NCBI GenBank assembly: GCA_017411605.1
Contig: JAFQPR010000052.1
Coordinates: 1 to 59,853 of the forward strand
Length of the DNA stretch: 59,853 bases
From: Clostridia bacterium
GTDB lineage: Bacteria > Bacillota > Clostridia > Oscillospirales > CAG-272
Direction: 5' to 3'
The notes beneath the pieces were generated by a model that searched no databases, was not told where the DNA came from, and was given only the letters and a program-made list of their open reading frames with translations. The position numbers and the translations under genes are program-made. Position 1 is the stretch's first letter. The number at the start of each line of letters is the position of its first letter. Below are positions 11,558 to 18,909 of the stretch, piece by piece.

Positions 11558-12645
11558 TATCCAAAAACGCCTCCTTTTACCTCGATAACCTTACCTGCCG
11601 TCCTCAAACGCTCGCAGGAGGTTATGATTATCTGGCGATCCTTCATACCGTCAAGCACGAAATTCTGCCTTCTTTCGTCAAGCTCGGAAAGAACGTCATC
11701 GAATAAAAAGACGGGATACTCGGAAAACAGCTCGCGGCTAACCTCGCCCTCTGCCATTTTCATAGAGAGAACTATGGATCTCTGCTGCCCCTGCGACGAA
11801 AAGATCCTCGAATCGTTTCCGTTTATTTTTATTATGATATCCTCTCTGTGAGGCCCATAAAGCGTTACGCCCGCAATTCTTTCTTTGAGGATGTTTTCTT
11901 TAAATATTCGGATATATTCCGCTTTTATCTTTTCTTTGGATGCGTCTTTCATCTCTTCAATGTCGGTTTTATATTCGAATGAAAGTTCTTCCTTTCCGTC
12001 GGAAATATCCGCCATAAAGGATTTTGCATAGACTTCGAGCTTTTTTATGTATTCTTTTCTCTGAATATATATCAAAGAAGCATATTCTGCTAATGAATTT
12101 GACCACGCATCAAGCTCGCTCTCGTCAAAATACATTCCTTTTGACGCAGCCTTAAGCAACGCGTTTCTGTTTTCAAGAGCTTTTTTATAGTCGGAGTAAA
12201 TTGAAATATAAGATGGAAAGCATTGAGATATCGCAACGTTAAGAAATTCGCGTCTTTCCTCGGGACCGCCTTTAACTAATGTCAAATCGTCGGGAGAGAA
12301 GAGAACAGCCTTGAAGTTTCCGACCATCTCGGATGCGCGGGATATTTTATATCCGTTCTTTTTTCTGCGCCTTTCTCTTTTGAAAACCGCATACTCGAGA
12401 GTGTTTTTTCCGTCTTTATCCTCATATTCGATAAAAAGATTAAATCCTTCCTCGCCGAAGCGTATCAGATCCTTTTCATCTCCGCGTCTGAAGGATCGCC
12501 CTCTTGCAAAGATGTATATTCCTTCAACCGCGTTCGTTTTTCCCTGCGCGTTTTCGCCGAGAAGAAGATTTACGGAGCTATCAAATTCAAGAGAGCATTT
12601 TTCGATATTACGGAAATTCTGCGCTCTGAAGCTTTTAATTATCAT
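11557..12645 (-). CDS. recF: DNA replication and repair protein RecF
   Basis: RecF is an SMC/ABC-like ATPase that helps load RecA at gapped DNA. The 362-residue protein has Walker A LGENAQGKT near residues 29-37, the ABC signature SSQGQQRSIVLSMKMAE near residue 285, and Walker B PVFLFDDVLSELD shortly after. The gene overlaps the end of dnaN by 4 bp (ATGA-type junction) and touches remB, so all are translated from one transcript. Confidence 0.97.
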   Translation of the reverse strand: MIIKSFRAQNFRNIEKCSLEFDSSVNLLLGENAQGKTNAVEGIYIFARGRSFRRGDEKDLIRFGEEGFNLFIEYEDKDGKNTLEYAVFKRERRRKKNGYKISRASEMVGNFKAVLFSPDDLTLVKGGPEERREFLNVAISQCFPSYISIYSDYKKALENRNALLKAASKGMYFDESELDAWSNSLAEYASLIYIQRKEYIKKLEVYAKSFMADISDGKEELSFEYKTDIEEMKDASKEKIKAEYIRIFKENILKERIAGVTLYGPHREDIIIKINGNDSRIFSSQGQQRSIVLSMKMAEGEVSRELFSEYPVFLFDDVLSELDERRQNFVLDGMKDRQIIITSCERLRTAGKVIEVKGGVFG

Positions 12646-13787
12646 TTTTCACTCATTCTTACGGGAAGAATCATATAGAAGTAATTGAATTCGTCATCCT
12701 TTTCGACAGGCTCAATAGTTATAGCCTGCGTCGGACTCTTCATAGAAAGAAGAATCTTTTCGCCCTCGGCAACTTTAACGCTATTAATGAGATAACGGCA
12801 GTTGAAGCCGATCTCAAGATCGTTACCCTCATGCTCACAATCCATTTCATCGTAAACCTTTCCGTTTACTGAAGATGACGTGAGAGTCATAAACTGATTT
12901 TCTACCTCGATCTTAACGTAGCTCTTACCGCTGTTCTGAATTTTTTCCTCTGCGATAATATTTGCTCTTTCAAGACCTGTGAGGAGATTATCTCTGTCTA
13001 CCTTGACGAATATATCGTTATCCTTAGGAATTATTCTGTTGTAGTCTATAAATTCAGCATCGATAGTTCTGGTGAAGAATATCATATCTCCGGAGTCAAC
13101 TACCGCGTGCTTTTTGGTTACGTACATTCCAACCTTTTCGTCATCCTTAAGTATCTTTACCATTTCGGAAAGCGCGTGGCCGGGGATTATAAGCGACTGC
13201 TTATGGTGAGAAGCATTGAAATATTCGATATCGCATACTATCTCGCATTTTGAAAGAGTATAGCTGTCGCACGAAACGACCTCAAGGTGATTTTCGTTAA
13301 AGGAGAAGAACGCTCCTCTTAGCATAGGTCTGATATCCTGCTCTGCTATAGAGTGGGATACCTTGCTTATCATCTTTTTAAGAACGCTGCCCTGGATTTC
13401 AAATCCCTGATCCGTTGTAAGCTCGGGAAGAACGGGGAATTCTTCACTGTTCATAGCAAACATAGAGAACGAAGCCTTTCCCGCGGAAATAGTACAGTTG
13501 AGCTTATCATTTATATCAATGGTGATCTCTTCCTCGGGAAGAACCTTGACCGTTTGATAAAAACGCTGAGCGTTAATAATAAACTTACCTTCTCTTTCAA
13601 TTTCCGTGGGAGTAAAAACCGCTCTTACGCCCTTATTCATATCATACGTAGAGAGTCTTACGTTTCCGTCATCAAGTGTTTCGATAAGGACGCCCTCTAT
13701 TGACGTAATAGTGTTTTTATTGGAAACCGTTCCCATTGCGGGAGTAAGCTTTTCCATAAGCGTCGATTTTAGAACTGTAAATTTCAT
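12642..13787 (-). CDS. dnaN: DNA polymerase III beta subunit (sliding clamp)
   Basis: DnaN forms the ring-shaped clamp that keeps the replicative polymerase on DNA. The 381-residue length and three-fold repeated fold fit; the C-terminus ends in YFYMILPVRMSE, resembling the family's typical MPMRL-like end. An AGAGGA site precedes the ATG. The gene follows dnaA after a 311-bp spacer that carries the origin elements. Confidence 0.97.
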   Translation of the reverse strand: MKFTVLKSTLMEKLTPAMGTVSNKNTITSIEGVLIETLDDGNVRLSTYDMNKGVRAVFTPTEIEREGKFIINAQRFYQTVKVLPEEEITIDINDKLNCTISAGKASFSMFAMNSEEFPVLPELTTDQGFEIQGSVLKKMISKVSHSIAEQDIRPMLRGAFFSFNENHLEVVSCDSYTLSKCEIVCDIEYFNASHHKQSLIIPGHALSEMVKILKDDEKVGMYVTKKHAVVDSGDMIFFTRTIDAEFIDYNRIIPKDNDIFVKVDRDNLLTGLERANIIAEEKIQNSGKSYVKIEVENQFMTLTSSSVNGKVYDEMDCEHEGNDLEIGFNCRYLINSVKVAEGEKILLSMKSPTQAITIEPVEKDDEFNYFYMILPVRMSEK

Positions 13788-14098
13788 ATTTGTATCCTCT
13801 TTTTAATTAATCAGATTAAATTTCCGCAAAGCGGTGATTATTTGTCTTTCTCGCGAAGCGCAGAAAAAACATATTTATCTCTTTTTTTTGGTAGGAGTTG
13901 TAGTAGTAGGGAGTGTTGAAAAAGTGGAAAACTTCGAAAAAGTCAATAAAAACAAGGCTTTTCGGCGTTTTTTTCTCCACTTTTTATCTTCATTTTCGAT
14001 GTTGATCGGAAACCTGTCATATTCCACCGAAAATCCAAACGATATTAACCGCTTTTCCACACGTAGTTTTGCACATTTCCACAGAATTTCAGTGGAAA
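13788..14098. other. oriC: Probable oriC: DnaA-box cluster and DnaA-trio-like triplets
   Basis: The dnaA-dnaN spacer is AT-rich and contains at least six TTTCCAC-type boxes: AGTGGAAAA 13923-13931, TTCTCCACT 13973-13981, ATATTCCACC 14019-14028, TTTTCCACA 14053-14061, ATTTCCACA 14075-14083 and AGTGGAAAT 14091-14099. TTTTCCACA is one base from the DnaA-box consensus. Beyond the last box, on the dnaN side, lies TAGTAGTAG (13901-13909), followed by a run of eight T (13882-13889) and AT-rich DNA. This order (boxes, TAG triplets, AT-rich element) matches the basal unwinding system described for B. subtilis. Assignment as origin is inference from these marks and gene context. Confidence 0.8.
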
Positions 14099-15508
14099 TC
14101 AATTACCCTTTATTTCTTTTATGATCTTTTTTATGTCGCTTTCGGTCTTTATCATCGTTTTAATATTGGTATTCACTCTGTCGCACGACGCCATTATCGT
14201 ACTGTGGTCACGCGAGAATATATTACCTATTTCTTTAAAAGATTTATCCGTAAGCTTTCTTATTATGTATATCGCGATATGTCTTGCGTTGGCAACGGCA
14301 TCGGTCTTTTTCTTGGATTTTATCTCATCTACCGTAACGCCGTAGTATTTAGCAACGGTGGCAATTATCTTGTCAATAAGAATATCTACGGGAATATTAC
14401 CGGGATCAATGACCGATATTACCTCGTCTATGGCTTCCTTTGTTACCTCTCTGCCCGTCATAGCGTTCATAGCGCCGAGTTTTTTTATAACTCCTTCTAT
14501 CTGACGGATATTCTCGTGAAGTCTGCTTGCCATATATTCAACGAGGTCGTTTGGAATATTAAGACCTATAGATGTCGATTTCTTTTTGATGATAGCTGCT
14601 CGGAGCTCGGAGCTCGGAGGCTGAATATCTGCGATAAGTCCGCCTTCAAACCTTGTACGAAGTCTGTCCTCAAGAGGCTTTATCTCGTGAGGGGGACGGT
14701 CGGACGTAAGTATTATCTGCTTATTTGATTCGTAAAGATAAGAGAAGGTATGGAAGAATTCCTCCTGAGTGGATACCTTACCCGCGATAAACTGAATATC
14801 GTCTATAAGAAGAACGTCTGCTCCGCGGTACTTTTCTTTAAATTCCCCTGTGGAGTAGGTAGATATAGCCGCGATAAGCTCATTCATAAAGTCTTCGCAT
14901 TTTTTATATACGATCTTGAGCTTCGGGTATTTTATCTTCATATGATTTATAACAGCGCAGAGAAGGTGAGTTTTTCCAAGTCCCGAGTTGCCGTGAATGA
15001 AAAGAGGATTGAAATCCGTCGCAGGGGTATTGGCAACTGCGAGGCACGCCGCTTTTGCAAATTTGTTTGAAGCTCCTTCTATAAAGCTGTCAAACGTGTA
15101 TTCATCGAGAATGTTTTTCTTCTCATCGTTATTTTGCTCGCGACTGTCATCAAGGATAGCCTTTATCTTCTTTTCTCTATCCTCATTTTCTTTTATCTCC
15201 TCCTTAGTGGGAGCGGGATCGGGAGGCTCGGGCTCTGCATTTTTTTCGGCAAGAGCTTCGGATGATTCAATTTTTATGTTAACCTCAAATCCGATGATCT
15301 CGGTCAATGCCTCAGATATAAGGCTCGTATATTTTGTTGTAAGAATTCTTTTACGAAGCTCCGTAGGCGTACAGAATACGGCTTCTTCTTCATCAAGAGA
15401 GAGGAGAACAAAATCTCCAAACCAAAGCTTGAACGTAGACGGCGCAGCATTGATCTTTGATTCAATTATCGGAAGCATCGACTCAACAATGCATTGTAAT
15501 TCGTCCAT
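14099..15508 (-). CDS. dnaA: Chromosomal replication initiator DnaA
   Basis: DnaA binds DnaA boxes, oligomerises with ATP and melts the origin. The 469-residue protein has domain I at the N-terminus, a charged Glu/Lys-rich linker (~105-145), Walker A GNSGLGKTH and Walker B VLLIDDIQF in the AAA+ domain, and the domain IV DNA-binding signature SRDHSTIMASCDRV near the C-terminus. AAGGTAGG precedes the ATG. A strong promoter and one DnaA-box-like site lie upstream. Genes usually found upstream (rpmH, rnpA) are absent; the spoVA operon is there instead. Confidence 0.98.
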   Translation of the reverse strand: MDELQCIVESMLPIIESKINAAPSTFKLWFGDFVLLSLDEEEAVFCTPTELRKRILTTKYTSLISEALTEIIGFEVNIKIESSEALAEKNAEPEPPDPAPTKEEIKENEDREKKIKAILDDSREQNNDEKKNILDEYTFDSFIEGASNKFAKAACLAVANTPATDFNPLFIHGNSGLGKTHLLCAVINHMKIKYPKLKIVYKKCEDFMNELIAAISTYSTGEFKEKYRGADVLLIDDIQFIAGKVSTQEEFFHTFSYLYESNKQIILTSDRPPHEIKPLEDRLRTRFEGGLIADIQPPSSELRAAIIKKKSTSIGLNIPNDLVEYMASRLHENIRQIEGVIKKLGAMNAMTGREVTKEAIDEVISVIDPGNIPVDILIDKIIATVAKYYGVTVDEIKSKKKTDAVANARHIAIYIIRKLTDKSFKEIGNIFSRDHSTIMASCDRVNTNIKTMIKTESDIKKIIKEIKGN

Positions 15509-15582
15509 GAAAACCTACCTTTCTTAAGAAAATCCGAAGTATTTTTCACTACTTCTTTATCTATATATTATTCAACAGTTAT

Positions 15583-15611
15583 ATTATAACATATAAATAT
15601 TTAAAATGCAA
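15583..15611 (-). promoter_or_regulatory. dnaA sigma-A promoter
   Basis: On the - strand TTGCAT (-35, 15606-15611) and TATAAT (-10, 15583-15588) are 17 bp apart, with a TG extension before the -10. The start would fall near 15577, about 70 nt before dnaA. The DnaA-box-like site at 15641-15649 lies just upstream and could allow autoregulation. Confidence 0.7.
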
Positions 15612-15640
15612 GCAAAAGTTTGCAAAAAATACAATAAAAA

Positions 15641-15649
15641 TGTGGAAAA
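15641..15649 (+). promoter_or_regulatory. DnaA-box-like site upstream of dnaA
   Basis: TGTGGAAAA is the reverse complement of TTTTCCACA, the same variant seen in the dnaA-dnaN spacer. It lies 30 bp upstream of the dnaA -35 element. Confidence 0.55.
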
Positions 15650-15732
15650 CTTTTTTAATAAAAGGACGTTTAAAACTCAAAAAAGTCAAAAAAACGTATT
15701 TTTTTGAAATAAAAGTAGTAAAATAAAGAAAA

Positions 15733-15772
15733 AACGGTGAAATTCTGCAGTGGGAGCAGTTTTTTCACCGTT
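15733..15772 (-). terminator. Terminator of the spoVA operon
   Basis: AACGGTGAAA (15733-15742) pairs with TTTCACCGTT (15763-15772). On - the stem is followed by a run of T. It sits after the spoVAE stop and insulates dnaA from spoVA transcription. Confidence 0.8.
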
Positions 15773-15797
15773 TTATTTTATTAATTAAGGATAAATT

Positions 15798-16169
15798 TCA
15801 GCTTTTCTTAGGTTTTCCTTTGAATAAAAGGCATATAAGGTAACCGAATACAAGGGAAGCGGAGCAGCCCGCAGCAGCGGCGGTAAAAGGTCCTTTAAGT
15901 ATACCGAGAAGACCTTCTTTATCAACTGCTTCTCTGACTCCGTCGGCTACTGTAGCTCCAAAGCCGATAAGAGGTACAGAAATACCCGCTCCGGCAAATT
16001 CAAAAATAATGTCGTATAGACCTATTGCTCCTATAAATACTCCGGCGCATACAAAAAGAACTAAAATTCTTGCAGGGGTGAGCCTCGTTAAGTCTATCAG
16101 TACCTGCGCTGTAACCGATATAAGACCGCCTACGACAAAGGCGGATAAGAGCCTTAATATATCAATCAT
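15798..16169 (-). CDS. spoVAE: Stage V sporulation protein AE (SpoVAEb type)
   Basis: SpoVAE is a membrane component of the SpoVA channel in the inner spore membrane, which takes up dipicolinate during sporulation and releases it on germination. The 123-residue protein has about four hydrophobic helices and the family segment IGLYDIIFEFAGAGISVPLIGFG. The start at 16169 follows GGAGATAGAA; a longer frame from 16217 lies inside spoVAD. The third and last gene of the operon, it ends before the terminator at 15733. Confidence 0.9.
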   Translation of the reverse strand: MIDILRLLSAFVVGGLISVTAQVLIDLTRLTPARILVLFVCAGVFIGAIGLYDIIFEFAGAGISVPLIGFGATVADGVREAVDKEGLLGILKGPFTAAAAGCSASLVFGYLICLLFKGKPKKS

Positions 16170-16179
16170 TTCTATCTCC

Positions 16180-17190
16180 TTAACTCGTCCCGTGTTCAAT
16201 TCTGATAGCGGGAGCAATACCGAGAATGTGGTCGCCCTGGAAGACGCTGGACGCGCTCATCAGAGCACCTGTGGAAAGAAAAAGAACTCTTTTAATTTCA
16301 CCGCTCACAACTCTTGGCAGCACGTGAGAAGCTAACACGGATGCGGAGCAGCCGCAGCCCGATGCGCCCGAATGAACGTCCTGTATGTTTTTATCGTAGA
16401 GCAAAAGTCCGCAATCTCTGTGAAGCGAGGCAAGCTTTTCTCCGAAACCTTTTATTTTTTCGCGGAGAAGCTCTCGCAATATATCGCTTCCTATACGTCC
16501 GAGGTCACCCGTGATGATTAAATCGTATTCATCGGGGTTGTTTTCTTGAAAGAAACTTGCTATCGAATCAAATGCTGCAAGCGCCATAGCAGCCCCCATA
16601 TTTGTGGCATCCTTCGTATATCCGTCGATAGCTTTACCCGGCATAAACGCCGTTATTTTAGCTTCATGCTTCTCTTTTGACAGAATAAATGCTCCGGAGG
16701 CGGTTGCCGTCCACTGCGCGGAGGGAGTTCTCTGTCCTCCATACTCAATGGGAGTTCTGAACTGTCGCTCTGCTGCGCAGTTGTGAGAAGATGTAACCGA
16801 TGCACCCCGTGTGTAGTTTTTTGAGGAAGTCAGCATAGCAGTAAGAACCAAAAGTCCCTCGGTGCAGGTCGAACAAGCGCCGTAAAGTCCAAGAAAGGGA
16901 ACACCGAACGTAAAAAGACCTCCCGAGGATGCTACGCATTGATTTTGTAAATCACCTGCTACTATAATGTTGAGATCATCGGGGGAAAGATTTACTTTTT
17001 TTAAAGCTGTATTTAAAGCAATTCTGCTCATTTCAGCCTCTGCCCTTTCCCACGTCTTCATACCGAAAAGATCTTTTTCGTCAATGAAGTCAAAATTCTC
17101 ACCGAGAGGACCGCGACCTTCCTCGTATCCGCCGACCGCAGAAAATGATTCAAAATATATGGGGTTTTCGAGATAAGTTATTTTTTGCAT
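16180..17190 (-). CDS. spoVAD: Stage V sporulation protein AD
   Basis: SpoVAD is the soluble, thiolase-fold subunit of the SpoVA complex and binds dipicolinic acid. The 336-residue length fits. Visible family features include YEEGRGPLGENFD at the N-terminus, the CSTCTEGLL segment, and GASGCGCSASVLASHVLP near the C-terminus. The ATG at 17190 is preceded by GAGGTG; a GTG two codons upstream is a less likely start. It lies between spoVAC and spoVAE with very short gaps, so the three are one operon. Confidence 0.95.
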   Translation of the reverse strand: MQKITYLENPIYFESFSAVGGYEEGRGPLGENFDFIDEKDLFGMKTWERAEAEMSRIALNTALKKVNLSPDDLNIIVAGDLQNQCVASSGGLFTFGVPFLGLYGACSTCTEGLLVLTAMLTSSKNYTRGASVTSSHNCAAERQFRTPIEYGGQRTPSAQWTATASGAFILSKEKHEAKITAFMPGKAIDGYTKDATNMGAAMALAAFDSIASFFQENNPDEYDLIITGDLGRIGSDILRELLREKIKGFGEKLASLHRDCGLLLYDKNIQDVHSGASGCGCSASVLASHVLPRVVSGEIKRVLFLSTGALMSASSVFQGDHILGIAPAIRIEHGTS

Positions 17191-17197
17191 ATACACC

Positions 17198-17641
17198 TCA
17201 GATAAAGAGCTTCGTTATATAATAGATAATACCAAATACCGTGCCCGAAAGAACGGCGTAAAGTATTACGGGACCCGCAACAGTGAAAATCTTTGCGCCG
17301 ACACCGAGAATAAGTCCCTCTGATCTGTTATCAATGGCGGGAGAAACTACGGAATTTGCAAAGCCTGTTACGGGGACGAGCGTTCCTGCTCCCGCGTGCC
17401 TTGCTATATTATCGAAAATTCCGAGCCCCGTCATAAGAGCCGAGATGAATATAAGAGTTACGCTGACTAAAGTATATGCGTCTTTTTCACTTATTCCAAG
17501 ATAAATATAAAGCGTTGCGAGAAGCTCTCCAATAAGACAGATAGCTCCTCCAAAGAGAAAAGCAAGCGCTGAATCTTTTAAAAGAGCAGACGGGGGCGTG
17601 TGGAGTTTTATCCGTTTCTTATATGATTCTGCTTTTTCCAT
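17198..17641 (-). CDS. spoVAC: Stage V sporulation protein AC
   Basis: SpoVAC is an integral membrane subunit of the dipicolinate channel and has been proposed to be mechanosensitive. The 147-residue protein has four predicted helices and the motif GLGIFDNIARHAGAGTLVPVTGFANSV, shared in form with SpoVAE. First gene of the spoVA operon. A possible forespore-type promoter lies upstream. Confidence 0.93.
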   Translation of the reverse strand: MEKAESYKKRIKLHTPPSALLKDSALAFLFGGAICLIGELLATLYIYLGISEKDAYTLVSVTLIFISALMTGLGIFDNIARHAGAGTLVPVTGFANSVVSPAIDNRSEGLILGVGAKIFTVAGPVILYAVLSGTVFGIIYYITKLFI

Positions 17642-17679
17642 TTTAAACCTCTGATTTTTGTTTTATATCATTTTTGCCA

Positions 17680-17698
17680 TAAACAATAAAAATATTCA
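17680..17698 (-). promoter_or_regulatory. Weak candidate sigma-G-type promoter for spoVA
   Basis: On the - strand TGAATA (17693-17698) resembles the sigma-G -35 element, and CAAAAAT about 16 bp downstream loosely resembles its -10. The spoVA operon is under sigma-G control in Bacillus, which is the main reason to propose this. The -10 match is poor. Confidence 0.25.
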
Positions 17699-17752
17699 AT
17701 TAAACAAAAAAACAGTATAAAAAGTAAATATTAGTTTACAAATAAATAAAAA

Positions 17753-17770
17753 AGCCGTATTTCTACGGCT
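17753..17770 (-). terminator. Intrinsic terminator of the DUF2752 gene
   Basis: AGCCGTA and TACGGCT form a 7-bp stem with a four-base loop, followed on - by a T run. The stem overlaps the gene's stop codon, so the mRNA has almost no 3' tail. Confidence 0.85.
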
Positions 17771-18194
17771 AAAAGTTTAGTGTTGATGCATATTTTATCA
17801 AGTCAAAACCGAAAGTAAGCATAATATTTTTAATGATAAATTGAAGCACTATTGATAAGGGAATGATAAGATAGATTTTGTAGTTGATAAACTTAATATA
17901 TTTTTCTTTTTCGGTCGTTAAACGGAGAAAGAGAATTACGTCCGTATAGAGAATTAAGAATGAAGTAATAAGTACAGACGGATGAGAGAGAAACGATTTT
18001 ACAAATTTAAAATCAAGAAGCGCAAATACCGCTCGAGATCCGCCACATCCCATGCAGTAGAATCCAAAGAGGGAATGAAATTTACACTCAAATAAAGACA
18101 TTGCGGGCGTTGTGAATACGTACTTATAAAAAAGCGCGAATAGCAAAATTGAAAAATTTGCGCAAATCAGCAATAAAAGTGATTTTTTCTTCAA
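17769..18194 (-). CDS. DUF2752 membrane protein
   Basis: This 141-residue protein has the DUF2752 signature FYCMGCGGSRAVFALL between the first and second membrane helices, with about four helices in all. The function of the family is unknown. The start is a TTG at 18194 with GAGGTGG before it; no ATG lies nearby in frame. It is transcribed alone and ends in its own terminator. Confidence 0.85.
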   Translation of the reverse strand: MKKKSLLLLICANFSILLFALFYKYVFTTPAMSLFECKFHSLFGFYCMGCGGSRAVFALLDFKFVKSFLSHPSVLITSFLILYTDVILFLRLTTEKEKYIKFINYKIYLIIPLSIVLQFIIKNIMLTFGFDLIKYASTLNF

Positions 18195-18296
18195 AATACC
18201 ACCTCTTCTTTTATTTATAAAGACAATCTTTAATTAATATAATACTTTATCCTTGTAAAAATATCAAGATAGAATTAATATTTTGTGAATATTTAC

Positions 18297-18325
18297 TTGA
18301 CAAAGAGATTTTACTTAAGTAAAAT
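18297..18325 (+). promoter_or_regulatory. Sigma-A promoter overlapped by an 18-bp palindrome
   Basis: TTGACA (18297-18302) and TAAAAT (18320-18325) are 17 bp apart, a near-consensus promoter for the DUF4190/Na-phosphate cotransporter pair. The sequence 18308-18325 (ATTTTACTTAAGTAAAAT) is a perfect palindrome that covers half the spacer and the whole -10. It is a good candidate operator where a dimeric repressor would block RNA polymerase. Confidence 0.75.
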
Positions 18326-18369
18326 AGTAAATAGGGAAAATTCGATAAAATTCGGAAAAGGAGAAAAAT

Positions 18370-18858
18370 ATGGACAGAAAAGATGATATCAGAGATGACC
18401 GTGACGTAGAAGAATCCACTCTTCCCGTGTCTTATGAGAGTGAAGACAGTAGTAAAAAAAGCGCGGATTCCGCGCCCGAGAGCTATTATCACGATATAAC
18501 TGCTCCGCCCACAGAGGGAGAGGATAGATACTACGAGATATTTGAAAAAACGAAGCATAAGACCAGAGGCTTTTCGGTTGCGGCTATGACTCTTGGTATA
18601 ATATCGGTTCTTTGCTGCTGCTTTGGATGGGTAGCTCTTGTTCTCGGAGTTGCGGCTATAGTTTTCTCGGTAGTATCACGCGTTACTCTCGGATACTTTG
18701 ACGGTATGTGTATCGCGGGCTTGATACTCGGTATATTCGGAGTTGTTTTCGGTACTTCCATGATTGTTATGGATATGCTTATTGTAAGAGGTGTGTTTGA
18801 TGAATATATTGAAAACCTTCCGGTTGAACTTCCTGCATTTAAGCTCATAATCAAATAA
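18370..18858 (+). CDS. DUF4190-domain membrane protein
   Basis: The first ~60 residues are acidic and probably cytoplasmic. They are followed by a hydrophobic region with paired helices of the DUF4190 type (FSVAAMTLGIISVLCCCFGWVALVLG, then AGLILGIFGVVFG). Total 162 residues. Family function is unknown. It is the first gene after the palindromic promoter and sits 51 bp before the Na/phosphate cotransporter, so the two are likely co-expressed. Confidence 0.8.
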   Translation: MDRKDDIRDDRDVEESTLPVSYESEDSSKKSADSAPESYYHDITAPPTEGEDRYYEIFEKTKHKTRGFSVAAMTLGIISVLCCCFGWVALVLGVAAIVFSVVSRVTLGYFDGMCIAGLILGIFGVVFGTSMIVMDMLIVRGVFDEYIENLPVELPAFKLIIK

Positions 18859-18909
18859 AAGAAAATTTAATAAAAGAAAAACGCTTTTTTAAAAAAAGGA
18901 GAACAAAAT

